Source: Marsupella aquatica (taxonomy: Eukaryota; Marchantiophyta). Taken from it: DNA of 64,000 nt. Below, piece by piece: positions 1 through 11,899 of the stretch. The notes under the pieces were generated by a model that had not been told where the DNA came from, made no database searches, and was given only the letters and a program-made list of their open reading frames with translations. Location of the stretch: the NCBI GenBank assembly GCA_973895155.1, contig OZ316893.1, positions 17,174,001 to 17,238,000 of the forward strand. Reading direction: 5' to 3'. Numbering within the stretch: position 1 is the first letter of the stretch; every line of letters begins with the position of its first letter. The position numbers were made by a program, and so were the translations under genes.

Positions 1-1
1 C

Positions 2-2593
2 AAGGAGTTCCGGTCGTTCCCAGGACCATCAACGAAGAATGGCTTCTTCCGGAACACCTGCACCAACCCGCACATCGGAGAGATGATTGATTTCTTGCGG
101 GTGACCATGCATTGTAACTTGCCAAGGGCAGAGATTGGCAAGGCTCAGGTCTACCTGGCAGAAAGGCCAGACCGAAGCTGGGATTACAACGGGTACCTCC
201 TCAACCAACTGAAGAAGATCTTGAAGGAGGAACAGCAGGTGATCGGCGTGGGAAGCGTGTCCCGGCTTGGCTATCACATGCCGCTGTTGTGCCGGTATGC
301 CAGAAGTCAAATCTTTGCCCCAGTACTTCCCCTATCGGCAAGGGCACCGGAGGAGGTTCCGGAGCAGAGACCGGACACAGAAGAGCCCAACCAGCCTGCC
401 AGTCCTACGATCGAGCAAGTGTTTTGGCCAAGGAAAGAAGACTTGCCGATGCAGCAATCAGGCATGCAGAATCTGCTGAAATTGTTGGAGAAGGAGAGAA
501 CGGCACCGGCACCGGTACAGGACACTACCCTAGAGGCCGGCCTAAGCCAACTTAGGAGGGAAAACCCCTTTACCGGAGCCAAGGAGAGAAGGAGGCCGGA
601 ACACAAGCCGGGAGTTCAAATGTATGTGGGAGCCTCAAGCCCCGAATCGGAGGCAGAGCAGCCTAAGGCTCCTTCCCGCAGAAAGTAGAGGGAGAGGACA
701 GCCTGGAAACCAGAGGAGGAACAAGAGCCCGTGATCTGTGAGGCCATTTTCACGGCAGGACCAGGGGAACAGAGGGGGAAACCGGGAGTCCAAGCAGTGG
801 AGGAGGCGGTGGAGGACTACAACAATGATAACTTCGGCTATGGGTCGGATCATCATGTTCCAGGAGTAAGGACCTATGGCCGGTTTATCCCCACGCTTCC
901 AAGAGTAGTTTGAGGGGACCCCACCCAGTAGAGTAGCCCCGAGTCTCCCCCACCAGAGGTTGCTCCCCCAAGCTTTGACGGCATAAAGCAGACGACACAA
1001 GATTTTCAGGAGCGACTTAGGGAGGAAGAGAAGGCAACCCTGGCTAGGGAGAAAGATTTACCACGAGGAGATTGGCCGGAGGACATCAGGCGGCTTGCCG
1101 AAAAAAGAAGCAACCCTCTTGCCACCGTAGAAGAAATCCGCAAGGCGGCTTGGGAACAGAGGCCAAGGTGGTTGATGCCGATGACTTCTACTTACTCCAC
1201 CTATGCAAAAGATAGAGCCATGGAGTACGGGGAGATGTGTGGGGAACTTGCGCTCAACATCTTTGGGGAGGAGTTGGAGCAGGGACCCTTTTTCCAGAGG
1301 GAGATGTTGGGGAAGCACCGATTAGAAGAAGCGGTGGCTTTGGAGAGAAGCAAGAAGGACGAGGTCATCCGGCGGCTTAGGGAGATGGAAGCCGAGGTGG
1401 AAGACCTGCAGGCGGCCAAGAAAGCCCAAGATGAGCTGCGGATTAAGCGACATGAGCTAAACATCATGCAAGGACAATTGCATGCCGCTCAGTCTGGCAA
1501 TCAGATTATCAAAGATAAACTGACTCAGACCCAAGGAGAGTTGGCCGGCGCGGTCAAGGACAGGGAAAAGTGGAAGCAGGAGCTGAGGGACGCAGAGGAG
1601 GCCCACATAACCGCCAACAACCAGGCCATGGCGGAGACTCAGAGAAAGGAGAGGGCGTTGAAAGGAGAGCTCGAGGATATCCACGGAGCCCTTGAGCATA
1701 AGGAGGCCGAGTTAAGGAAATCCTATCAAGGGATTATTGCGCTGCAGCAGGAGCTTGCGTCCCTGACGGCCAGCTTCAAGGCCAACCTGCGTGAGAAGGA
1801 CGACCAGCTTGACCAGACTTATGCCAAGATTAATAAGATGGAGTCTGAGGTCGTAGCGGAGCTCGACAAGGAGCTAAGAGCAACCCAGGAGGAGAGGGCT
1901 ACCTTAATATTGGAATTGGAGGAAGCCAGAAAGGAGCTGCAGGAGGGACGGAAGGACCTAGAGGAAGCCCAGGAGGAGTTGGAGGAAACCACCAGGAAGA
2001 TGGAGAACTTACAGTGGCGGGCTGACAACCAAACGGAGCGGCTAAAGAAACAGGCCGCAGTATTTAAGTGCTTAGCTTCATCTGGTCCAACTCCAATTGT
2101 GGGAACTCTGTTACCAGGAGGGGTACTGGCCAAAAGACAAGCCGAGACACACGCCCCGGTGCCGGAGGTAGGTAGCAAGGGGAAGGGACCAGCTACCGAA
2201 ACAGGGAAGAAGAAGAAGCGGAAACCTTCTGGGTCTAGGAGTTATACGGCTTACCAAGCCGTTGTGACCCAGGAGGTCAACCCGGCACCAACCTCCGGCA
2301 TGGTCACGACAATAGATCCACCTGTTGAAGAAGGTGGGGATGGCAAGGCCGAGGCCGGAACAGCTATTGATGAAGCCGAGGTACCGGATCCTCCACTAGA
2401 ACATGACGGGGAGGCCGAAGCCGTATCGAAGGCCGTGACCGATGCTGAGGCCGAAGCCGAGGGTGGACCCAGTCAAGCCGATGAAGAGTTGACTCGGTCC
2501 GAGGCAGGTAATCTGTCAAAGGACGGACCGACGGCAGTGGCTGCGGGGGAAGCGTTGGGGGCGTCCATTGAGGATCCGCCACCAGTGTCATGA
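2..2593 (+). pseudogene. 3' coiled-coil ORF of an upstream gypsy-like element, with in-frame stops
   Basis: One reading frame is open from the window edge to the TGA at 2591-2593 except for stops at 686-688 (TAG), 911-913 (TGA) and 929-931 (TAG). I read it as one decayed protein of about 860 residues whose start lies outside the window. The first part is Pro/Glu/Arg-rich with a short conserved-looking block (YHMPLLCRYARSQIF). From about 1170 to 2060 it is a long charged heptad-type coiled coil (repeated EELEE, KELQEGRKDLEEAQ). The C-terminal part is low-complexity Ala/Glu/Pro. The ORF sits directly before an LTR-like segment, the same place as the coiled-coil ORF at 7950-8274/30893-31106, so both probably belong to one retroelement family. 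No enzymatic domain is seen. Confidence 0.55.
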
Positions 2594-3390
2594 CGGTGCA
2601 AGGGCACCGTTCCTTTTAGGAAGGGCGGACGTGGAGGTAGGAGGCGTGAGTGGGCAGGGCGGGCTTAGATCTCCAAGTTTAGGATTAGGATCAAGACCAG
2701 GAGACGGCCCTGACACTTAGATTAGTGGGATGGCGGATCCACTAGTAGGAGCAACACTTGTGCTCCTGCCTCGCTGTACAGTTAGGTAGATTACAGGTAG
2801 GATAGATTAAGCTGACGCAGCAAAATTCTGGACTATCCGCTGCCAGGATAAATACCTGGGCAGCGGGGAGTCCAGGGCCTCTTCTTTAGCAAGTTTTTAG
2901 TTGCACCAGCAGGGCTGGGATCAAGTAGTAAGAGAAGCTCTCAATTAGTTATACAGTGACCCTTGTGTATATTCATGTTTCCTCATGCCTAAGAACTGAA
3001 TAGAGTTGGCCTCACGGCTTAGTTCGCAGAGCTTGTGTATGAGATGTACTGTTTGTATGGCAAGTGCCTGGTATAACTCAGTCAGAAGGAGTCATTTTGC
3101 TATTTGTGTGTTGCATTAACTTGTGTGAAGAGTGCCCACATCAATGAAGGGAAGTAGCAAGGGAGTGAGAGTTGGATGTGTCGAGCTGAGAGAGGTCTTA
3201 GCGGCTTAACCAAGCCAATTGGGGATCATTCCGGCGGCGGAATTCAAACATACCTAATGGAAGACCAGGAGAGGAATACAAGGGAAGACCTAGAATAGGC
3301 CGGCTAAGTATCTCATGACCCGATGAAGGATCTGTCCAGTATATGTGTGTAAAATGTTAATAGTAGTAGAAGGAGAGTTAGCAGCGTCCC
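2594..3390 (+). repeat. LTR-like segment plus leader of gypsy element 1
   Basis: This non-coding block lies between the coiled-coil ORF and the gag start. It holds a TATA-like GATAAATACC near 2850 inside an inverted repeat (CCGCTGCC ... GGGCAGCGG), the layout of an LTR promoter/start region. Near 3227-3255 it has a CATTCCGGCGGCGGAATTC block that recurs, diverged, at 31751-31770 (CATTCCGGCGATGGAACAC). The second site also follows a coiled-coil ORF. The exact LTR ends (TG...CA) could not be fixed because the two copies are strongly diverged. Confidence 0.4.
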
Positions 3391-5489
3391 ATGCCGCTAA
3401 GCCGCAGAAACGGCCTCACCAAGGACGAAACCTGCGGGAATTGGCTTGAGCAAGGGGGTTTTCTTGGGTTTGGGGAGCCATGGGACGCACCACATGGAGA
3501 GTCAGCCATCAAGATGAAAATTCTTCCCGGCCTATTCAAGGGTGAGGCTAGGCCATGGTACAGAGCATTGAATGTGGAAGATCAAGCCATCTGGCATACC
3601 TTCAAATCACTATTTGTCAAAGAATTTTGACCCATTGGAACTTCAGAGCTAGCAGTGCTGAAGTTGGGACGACTTTGGTTCAAGGAGAACCAAATTAATC
3701 CTTCAGGAAGTTCTTGCAACGCTTCCAAAAGTTGGTAAGACGTACCAAGACCAATGCATCTGAAGGTATGCAACTTCAATGGTTGGTGAATGCTTTGCCA
3801 CAAAAGATGAGTTTTGCAATTAGGAAGGAGAACCCAGAGACTTTAGCCGAGGCAATTAGAGATATTCAATTGTACATTAACGTAGATATCACAAGCCAGA
3901 AGAAATAGCTCAAGTCTAAGAGTTCCTCATCGGAGGAAGGATCAACCCATAAGAAAAAAGATAAGAAAAAGAAACATTCTAAGAAGTCAAGAAGTGATAA
4001 CTCAAGCTTGAGTAGTGGAAGTAGCAAGAGTGAGTCATCTTCTAGTTCTGAAGAAGAAAAATCTAGGAAAAAGAAAGGCAAAAGGAGGGGGAAGTTAAAA
4101 GTCAAGTTAGAGGCCAAAACTCCAGATAACCTCGTAGCTCTTACCGATCAGCTAAAGGCTATAATAGCAGAGGTAAAACCGAAGAAGAAAGTAGTAGTGG
4201 AAGATAGCTCTGTATGGTGTGCCTTATATTATAAAACCGGACACCATAAAGATGCATGTCCTAAACTCAATACTAGTCATGTTCGGCATGTAGCTGAGGT
4301 CAGACCATGTCAGGGAGAAGTAGAGTACTTCCTAGGGGATGCCGCTGATAGTTTTTTTGGCATCAGTGAGATTGGAGCACAAGACCTATCCAACCGACCT
4401 GCATCTCTTTGGTGAGGATTAAGGAACAATCCGGGAAAGATGTATCCTCGGATTATTCAGAATCCGTCAGTACCTCCTAGGCCGAATGTGCAAAGATTTG
4501 CGGCATGCTATAATTGTGGTCAACCTGGCCATTTTGCTAGAGAATGCTTGAATGCATGCAAACAAGGTGATGGACAACCAGCTCAGCTATGTATGGGATG
4601 CCGACAGGAGGGTCACATGCTAGGACAATGTCCTACTTGGTTGGCAGGACTGGCCACAAATCATAAGCTCTTGCCGGTCAAGGTCTCGCCACCAGGTACT
4701 ACCCCAGGTGGAGTTCAAATCAACCACATTGAACTCGGATGGCAAACGGATGCCGAGGCAAAGTTTGGACCACCTGATGATGAGGCCGAGGCCCTATCAA
4801 CATTCTCAAAAGAGGATTTGGATCATGATTGCTATCGGGTCTCTACTCAATCCACCAGAAGGAAGGAAAGGTGGGATGGGCTGGCCAAAAATAAAGGGAA
4901 GGTTAAGGAAGAAAGGATCGACTCTTCGTCAACATCAACGGAGGGAAAGGCGTCGGCAACACAGGTAAGCCATGAGCTCACCAGTGACCCCAATCCTTCA
5001 CAGGACAGCGACTTTAATCAAGATCACCCCAAGTTATTCTACCCCTCTATTACGGCAAGTGTTAAAGAACAACTTCAAGAATTAGAAACCAAGGAGAATA
5101 CCGAAGCCATAGCCAAGGATGTGAAATGAGCAAAAGCATTGTTTGCTTATGAAAATCCGACACCTGTGGAAACTAGCATGAAAAAAAAGGCCAAAGCCAA
5201 GATGGAGACACCGCCAGAAGAGAAGCCGATAGTCCCCTATGACCTGGCTAAAGATGTACTAGAATCTAGAGTCTCGGCAACAGTAGGTCAACTATTGAAA
5301 AATAGCCCGTACTTCCGGAAACAGTTAAGGAAGGCAATTCTCGGCTTGATTACCCAAGGTAGCGACCAGATCCGACATGCTGATGATAGAAGAAGATCAA
5401 GGAGCCCCAGCATTACCATTAATGATTCAAGGAGAAATATTACTGCGGGTACCCATCGATGGAAGATCAGGGGTATGTATTATGATTGA
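3391..5489 (+). pseudogene. gag: Gypsy element 1 gag with zinc knuckles, frameshifted
   Basis: Capsid-type gag of a Ty3/gypsy element. The N-terminal part has the typical KGEARPWYRAL / FKSLFVKEF signature (3391-3630). A frameshift moves the reading to another frame by 3714, which continues to 5489 except for stops at 3906-3908, 4413-4415 and 5127-5129. A Lys/Ser-rich basic-acidic stretch (3910-4090) is followed by a C-x2-Y... GHHKDACP knuckle-like motif and a clear CCHC knuckle (CYNCGQPGHFAREC at about 4507-4548), then a second (CMGCRQEGHMLGQC). The product would package RNA in virus-like particles. It cannot be made from this copy. Confidence 0.75.
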
Positions 5490-5811
5490 TTCAACAGCAA
5501 AAGGGTGGGGTCTAATGCCGGAGATGACTGGAAGAGTGTTGAACATGGCCAATGGGTATCAAGTCATTCCCACGGGAGTGTTAACCGTCATCAAGACTGA
5601 GATAGGAGGTATCTTCTTTAGCATTAACTATGTAGTAATGAAGCCGGTAAACCCTACGTCATTCCGACTATTGATTGGCAGGCCATGGCTATACCTAGCC
5701 AAGGTAATAGAGGATTGGGGTAAGAAGGAGTTCACTTTTGGGACCCCCTCTATCACGGTATCCTGGGACACCAAGGATGACCGTAGGAGAATTGAAGCAT
5801 CAGGGAGGTAG
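5377..5811 (+). pseudogene. pro: Gypsy element 1 aspartic protease
   Basis: Retropepsin-like segment: a hydrophobic strand precedes the active-site-like triplet as MIDSTAKG (D-S-T where D-S/T-G is usual), then a flap-like region and a conserved LLIGRPWLYLAKVIEDW end-piece, matching the ILG/IGRPWL feature of plant gypsy proteases. It is in a different frame from the upstream gag and the downstream RT, so polyprotein continuity is lost. The replacement of Gly in the DTG triplet suggests inactivity. Confidence 0.6.
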
Positions 5812-7945
5812 ATGGGTACAACAGTGGACTGGAGCCAGCTGATGAGGTACGTTGGCTAGAATGCCTCACTGACCTAACCAAAGAAAGTGTCTTTGGACCA
5901 GAAGTGCCCCCCAGCGGACTGTGGCACAAACCTATGGAAAGTGACTTGGAGGAATGTGAAAAAGAAACCGAGGACTGCTTTGCCATAGAGTCCACCTTTT
6001 TAGCTTCAATTCCGAAGGAAGCACAAGAGGTGGTCCAGTTGGATGAAATGGCTAGGTGGGGAGCTGCACCAAGGACAGTGGATTTTCCTCAGGCGTTGTG
6101 GCAGAGTTGGCAGGATCCACAACGCCGTCTATCATCGGCAACAAATTAAATACTAAGGGATCGACTTACAAGCCGATCACAAGGGTAGAACAAATTGAGG
6201 CCCTACTAGAAGCCGGAAGAGCACAACGGCCGGACCCTCAAGAAGCAAGAATAGATGAGATGCACAGAACCAATCCAGAGCCGAGTCAGGAAGGGAAGTC
6301 GACCACCAATTCAAAACCAAATAGACCGGCAAGGGAACAATCTGCGGATAACAAGGGAGAAATCAAGTCAACCGACTCGGCTAGTATAGCCGAGATTCTA
6401 GTCTATGGAGGGATGAGACTGGAGAGGCTGGAAGCCAAGCTGGACCCGAATTTGAAGAAGCAGATTAATATGATCCAAGCACGGCAATACCAGAAGCTTG
6501 ACTTAGGAGAAGGAAGGGAACTGAACTTAGGGCAGGACCTAGCACCTGAGCTTGAGAAGGAGATCAGTGAATTACTGATTGAATTTCAGGATGTATTTGC
6601 ATGGAGCCACCAAGACATGAAGGGAGTAGACCTAAAATTAGGAGAACACCGAATTGATCTAATGTTAGGGGCCAAATCGTTTCGACAACCAATTTGAAGG
6701 ATGAACCCTAAGTATTCCCTGATGGTCAAAGCTAAAATCAACAAGCTAGTGGAAGTCGGATTCATCACTCCAGTCCTACACTCAGACTGGGTGTCTCCAA
6801 TTGTGATAGTTCCCAAGAAAGCTGGACCCGATGGTAAACCCAAGATCCAGGTTTGTCAGGATTACAGGAAGTTAATGAGGCTACGTTGAAAGATCATTTT
6901 CCTTTACACTTTACTGATATGGTACTAGACATGGTAGCCAGTCATGAACTATACTCATTCATGGATGGGTACTCTAGTTATAACCAAATCAAGATTAGGC
7001 CGGAGGACCAAATCAAGACAGCCTTCATCACGGAATGGGGAATCTATGTCTTCAATCGTATGCCGTTCGGACTCTGTAACGCACCAGCTATGTTCCAAAG
7101 ATTGATGGTGAGAAAGTTCATGGAAATCTTCATTGATGACTTTGCAATATTTGGGAAGGCATCAAAACATGCTAAATACCTCAGGAAGACCTTCATGAGA
7201 TGCAGAGAGGTAGGTCTCAAGTTACACCCAGATAAGTGTTTTTTTGGAGTTACAGAAGGTGTACTGCTAGGTCACAAGGTATTGAAGAAGGGCATTGAGA
7301 TTGACAAGGGTAAGCTAGCAGTATGGCTAGATATCATGCAACCTAAGAACATAAAGGATGTGAGATCCTTCTTGGGGTGCATTGGCTATTATCGGCGGTT
7401 CATCAAGGATTTTGCCAAGCTAGATTTACCACTAACCAACATGCTCAAGGCAGGCATAGATTTTGAACCCACACCAGAGCAAGTAACAACAGTGGTGGAA
7501 TTAAAGCAAATGTTAGTTGATCGAGGCCCCAGTCATGATAGCACCAGACTGGAACAAGGATTTTCATGTCTTTGGAGATGTCTCAAGCTTCTGTATCGGC
7601 TCAGTACTAAGTCAGTTGGATGAGAAAGGAAGGGACCATCCTATATACTTTGCAAGTTGCCAGCTTGCCAATGCCGAACAAAACTACTCCACCACAGAAA
7701 GAGAAGCATTAGGAGTCATTTATTCATGTAAAAAGTTTAGGCATTATTTGCTAGAGTACAAGGTAATCTTTCATACTGATCACGAAAGTTTGAAGTACCT
7801 AGTAAACAAGCCGGACCTTACAGGCAGGGTAGCAAGATGGATATTGCTATTACAGGAATTTGACTACAAGCTAAAAATCAAGTCGGGAAAGCTACACGCC
7901 AATGCCAACTTCTTTTCAAGGATCACAGGCAAACCCGCCACGGAT
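5812..7945 (+). pseudogene. pol: Gypsy element 1 reverse transcriptase-RNase H, broken; no integrase
   Basis: Reverse transcriptase of Ty3/gypsy type. Visible blocks are WVSPIVIVPKK (about 6790), LYSFMDGYSSYNQI with the first catalytic Asp (about 6950), MPFGLCNAPAMFQ (about 7060), FIDDFAIFGK as the YxDD box (about 7131) and RSFLGCIGYYRRFI (about 7370). RNase H follows: FASCQLANAEQNYSTTEREALGVIYSCKKFRHYLL, then FHTDHESLKYL. Several frame changes (near 6697, 6880 and 7560) and a short deletion just before the YxDD box break it. After RNase H the sequence passes straight into a coiled-coil ORF, so the integrase is missing. Confidence 0.85.
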
Positions 7946-8274
7946 TGCATCAATGATAGATTCCAAATTGGCCCAAATCACCAAAGCCAAAGCCAAGATA
8001 GCCTTGGCCGTACAAGCCAGAGTCAAGAAGGATGCAGAGATCGCGCGGCTTTGGATGCAGATTGACAACTTAAAGGGACAAGCTATCATTTGGCATAAGC
8101 ACGTGGAGGACGCTGATGCTCAAGCCCAGAGGGATGCGGCGGAGATTGACGCCCTAAAGGCAGAGGTGGCACGGCTTCTACAAGAAGCCACTAAACAAGA
8201 CCAACTGGTGGCGCAGCTGATGAGCGATACCAAGCAATTGGACGAGGTGTGCCAGGATGCCATGGAGGAGACGG
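7902..8274 (+). pseudogene. Coiled-coil ORF of element 1, 5' part, split by gypsy element 2
   Basis: A charged, Ala/Gln/Lys-rich coiled coil (VKKDAEIARLWMQIDNL, AEIDALKAEVARLLQEA) follows RNase H directly. Reading is cut at 8274 by the LTR of element 2. Joining 8274 to 30893 across one copy of the 4-bp duplication keeps the frame and the coiled-coil character, so the two pieces were one ORF before insertion. It occupies the place where some plant gypsy elements carry an extra 3' ORF; its function is unknown. Confidence 0.6.
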
Positions 8275-9123
8275 TGTCATGCCAAAAGATTTTGGCTCAG
8301 GAATGGCTTTTATAGGGGATGATGGGCGAGGCCTCCCGATTGGGTTGCGTGCATGCTGACTCGGAGGGGTTGCTTGGTTGGATGGATTGAGGTTTGGTGA
8401 TTGGATGACTCGTCGTCACCAGGTTTGGTGTTTGGGTGAGTCACCAGGCTTGGAGTTTGGATGAGCCTCGCTGATGGCAGCTGGCCCAGGCTGGATGGTT
8501 GGGTTTCCGATGCTACTTAAGACTTGAGCCTTGGCTCATTGAGGTTGGCAGTTGTCTATTGAGATCTGTTGAGTTGCGTTCTATGAGTTCTGCTCCGTTC
8601 TGTGGAACTCGACTGTTGTGTGGCGGTTTTAGAGTTATGGGCAAGTGTTGGATCCAGGTGTGGAGTTTTCAATCCAGGCGGGGATTTCTCAAGTTTGGAG
8701 TCTCGTCGATCCAGGCGGGGATTTCTCAAGTTTGGTGCCTCGTCGATCCAGGCGGGGATTTCTTGAGTTTGGAGCCTCGTTGGTCCAGGCCCGAGTTCCG
8801 TGTGAGCTGTTTTAGACTAGTGGAGTAGCTAGTCGAGTTTTGGTTTTGTGAGCTAAGGAGGATAGTTTTTCCGTCAGATTTTGAGTAGTTAGTCACTCAA
8901 GGAGTTCTACTCAACAAGTTAGAGGTAGCGGCCCGCCGTAGGGCCAGCTACCAGACTCTTGTGGGCAAGCTTACTCAAGGGCACCTATTGTAACCTTTGT
9001 GAGAAAAGTAAAAAAATATAAAGGAGTGAGAGTTTGCTCCAAAAAGTGCTTGTCGCCTGTCCCAATCGCAGCCAGAAACGCGCAGTTTGCCCGAGGAGCC
9101 CCTAACTTTAAGTCCTCGCGACA
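8275..9123 (+). repeat. 5' LTR of gypsy element 2
   Basis: Matches the 3' LTR at 30043-30892 along its full length. It starts TGTCATGCC and ends GCGACA. It contains three to four copies of a 37-bp unit (starting near 8672, 8709, 8746 and 8783) built on ATCCAGGCGGGGATTTCT. The same array is in the 3' LTR, so it predates this insertion. An A-rich AAAAAATATAAAGG lies near 9010. Confidence 0.92.
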
Positions 9124-9142
9124 TTGGCGACCATATTGGGGA
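9124..9142 (+). other. Probable primer binding site of element 2
   Basis: One base after the 5' LTR comes TGGCGACCATATTGGGG. A TGG at this point is what pairs with the CCA end of a primer tRNA. I cannot say which tRNA. Confidence 0.45.
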
Positions 9143-10541
9143 ATCCTTGGGGCAATTGGATGAGATGGGTGACTATGACAAAGTCAATCGGATCTCGAGC
9201 ATCATCATGTCGATGATGAGAACCATAAGGAAGGAAGAGCTTGAGGCGGAAAGGGCAAACAGGGAAGCGAATAGAACTTCTCGGTGTCTCCAAGAGGTTC
9301 TGAAGGAGAATGGGCAGTTCAATGGGAGAAATGTGACAAGCTACCTTAAGTCTTACTTGACAGAAGCAGTTGTCTACAAGTTGGACGAAGGGACGACGGT
9401 GAAAGAGTTCATGGTGCTGGTTGAGAAGGAGTTGAGGTCGACGGTGCGGACCATCATTGAGTCAGTTGAGGGCTGGGATGCCTTCGACCAGAAGATGAAA
9501 GACGAGTTCCAAGCGGAGGATGCTGATCGGGTCACGCAGGCTACCTTGTTGGATTGGGTGAATGACAGGAACAAGAAGCTGAAGGGGCCGCAAGAGCTCC
9601 TAAGGGAGTTCAAGAGAAGGGTGTCTCAGTTACCGAAGCGGGATGTGGGAATCATCGAGTTGCAGCGCTTGACGCTCTTCTTGAGGGCAGCCGATGAGGA
9701 CCTTCAAGAGGAGCTTGAGAATGCAATGGAGCTGCTAGAACCTTCAAGAGTTACCTTGTCTAACGACTGGAACCAAATTGAGAAAGCGGTGTCAAAAGTG
9801 AGCAATCGACATTGGTGGCGAGAGCTAGACAAGGAGGCTACCACTCTCGATCTAAGGCCGCCAAAACCAATATTGAGGAAAGGGAAGCGAGAACCAGCAA
9901 AGGATGAGATCAAACCATCGGTGGATGATCTTGCGGAAATGATGCAGAACTTGAAGATCTTGGTGGCACATGCGGTCGAGAATCCAAAACCAAGGGTTGT
10001 GAGTGCTTCCGAAAGGAAGCAAGAGATGCAGAGTTGGCCATGCATGTGGTGCGACAGCAAAGAGCATGACAAACGGGAGTGCCTAGACCCGAGGGAAGCT
10101 ACGAATAAAGGGCTGATCAAGTTAATCGGTGAAGTTGGTCAAAAAAAGATATCGCTTGCCGATATTGAAGAGCCAATTCCATTCAACTCCAACAAGGGAG
10201 GCATGAAGGCTTTGGCTGAGAAGCGAGCTGGGAAGCAAGTCGAAGAGGCGTCCTCTTCGCACCTGGAAGCGAATGTTGACAATGTGGAGTTGGATGGCCC
10301 TGTGATGGAAACGGACAAGTTTTACAAGCGCTTGGTGGATCTGGTGCGAGAGAGATCCGGATGGAGTGACCCGGTGCTGATCAATGTGATAACGGTTGAG
10401 GTTGGGGCTAGTTGGGATGCCTCGGTCGAGTCAAAAAGGAAGAAAACCAATGAGGATGACACTCCGTCTCAATCAAGGGAACGAGAGAGGCGGGATACTC
10501 GAGACAAGGAAAAAAAGTTAGGTTCGAAGAAGAGGAAATGA
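9130..10541 (+). CDS. gag: Gag protein of gypsy element 2
   Basis: An intact reading frame of about 470 residues starts just inside the LTR border; the frame is open from 9087 and the first internal Met lies in LDEMGDYD near 9160. It is helical and charged, with a capsid-like central region (FNGRNVTSYLKSYL ... VKEFMVLVEKELRSTV) and one CCHC knuckle near the C-terminal third (CMWCDSKEHDKREC, about 10040-10081). The tail is basic (KKLGSKKRK). It would form the particle and bind the element RNA. It is the only element-2 gene still open from end to end. Confidence 0.7.
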
Positions 10542-10615
10542 GCAAGAAAGAGCCGGAGAAAGGGAAACCGATCAGGAAGGACGGCTGGGTGCTTGGCAGG
10601 GATGTGGACTAGGCC

Positions 10616-11374
10616 ATGTACCCGGAGGTTGTAGCTGAGAAGTTCTGGAGCCAACAGGCTCAAGGGTTTACCAATGCCAAGTTCTTTGGCAGTATGAGGC
10701 GGGAGATCCAGGAAGCGATCTTGGAGAGATCCAAGAGGAAACGGATTTACAAAGAGGGCCCTCACACCTTGATGGGGGAGGCTGGCGAGACGGAAATTGG
10801 GAGTTTCCAAACTTACACTGCTGGGGCGTCCATGGGTTCAAGTAGTAAGCCTGCTGGCCCCGAAGAGTCAGACTTGGGGAAACCAAAGAGGGTCAAGTCC
10901 CTTGAAGAGGAGCTCATGGACTTGGACGATGAGTTCTTCAATGCGGAAGAGGAGCTCATGGGAACCAAAAGCGAAGCTGAGTCTGTGGCAAACAGGGACC
11001 CGACTGAAGGGAAAGAGCGAGAAGGCATTACCGCGCAGTCGAGGACCATTCATGTCATGGGCTCAATGAAAGGAAATGGTTATGCTTACCGAGATGGATA
11101 CTGGGCTCGAGCAAGTCCAAAGAGCAAGTGCCAGTTGGAAGGAATGGAAGGCAAGGTGCGGGCGCTCATTGATACTGGCTCGGAGATCAACTTGATGGAT
11201 CCAAAGGTGTTTGAAAAGGGGAATTGGTCGGTGGATAATGAGTTGCTTTGGAGTGTGACCTCGGTGAGTTCAATGAAGGACTATCTTTGGGGCGGATGTC
11301 CAAATGTGATGGTGAAGTTCGGGAATGTCAAGCAGGCTTGTAACATTTTTGTTCATAAACACTTGTATCACTGA
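10616..11374 (+). CDS. pro: Aspartic protease region of gypsy element 2
   Basis: An open frame of about 250 residues. An acidic, disordered first half (ELMDLDDEFFNAEEELMG) is followed near 11160 by ALIDTGSEINLMD, the DTG active site of a retropepsin with its usual I-N-L-M follow-up. The frame ends at 11374 before a complete protease fold would finish, and related sequence continues in another frame (11380-11510, VLPGNERNRKGL). A frameshift is therefore likely. Confidence 0.7.
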   Translation: MYPEVVAEKFWSQQAQGFTNAKFFGSMRREIQEAILERSKRKRIYKEGPHTLMGEAGETEIGSFQTYTAGASMGSSSKPAGPEESDLGKPKRVKSLEEELMDLDDEFFNAEEELMGTKSEAESVANRDPTEGKEREGITAQSRTIHVMGSMKGNGYAYRDGYWARASPKSKCQLEGMEGKVRALIDTGSEINLMDPKVFEKGNWSVDNELLWSVTSVSSMKDYLWGGCPNVMVKFGNVKQACNIFVHKHLYH

Positions 11375-11899
11375 ATGGAGGATGGAGACAAAGGTTTTGG
11401 ATGATACTACCTTCATGGTGAAGGTTCGGAGCAAAGATGGGAAAGAGGTGGTTCAATTTCTGGTTGTTTTACCTGGAAACGAGAGGAATAGGAAAGGGTT
11501 GAGGACTGAGAGTGTCGACGCTGGTCCAGGTCCGGAAAACAACTTGGCACTTTGCTGAAAAGAGTGGATTGGCAGAGTGCTCATTCCTTAGCTCCTTGTG
11601 AAGGGGAAAACACGATGGATAATGGAGAGGATGAGCCACTCGAATGTGCGGAGTCTAACTTGGGAAGGGACAAGTTGGAGAAGGAGTTACGAAGGCAGTA
11701 CTCGTCTATGGCCGTGCTTGTATACTTGAGTACCAAATACAAGACGGTCAACAAGAAGGTGAGGCCGGCGGCGATACCTTTGCCGAACGATGCGATGGAG
11801 GTTATGGATTGTAATAGAGGGGTTAAGCCCTTAAGGATAGAAAAGTTATCTTATGTGAAAAAAATAGTTTTCAATGACCATGTTGAGGACCTTGAATGA
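11375..11899 (+). pseudogene. Protease-RT linker of gypsy element 2, frame-broken
   Basis: Continuation of the polyprotein in shifted frames. The last open piece (11552-11899) contains TKYKTVNKKVRPAAIPLP, which resembles the K-Y-K-x-V-x-K-K-x-R-P linker before RT in this gypsy type. Coding similarity fades after about 11990. Confidence 0.5.
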
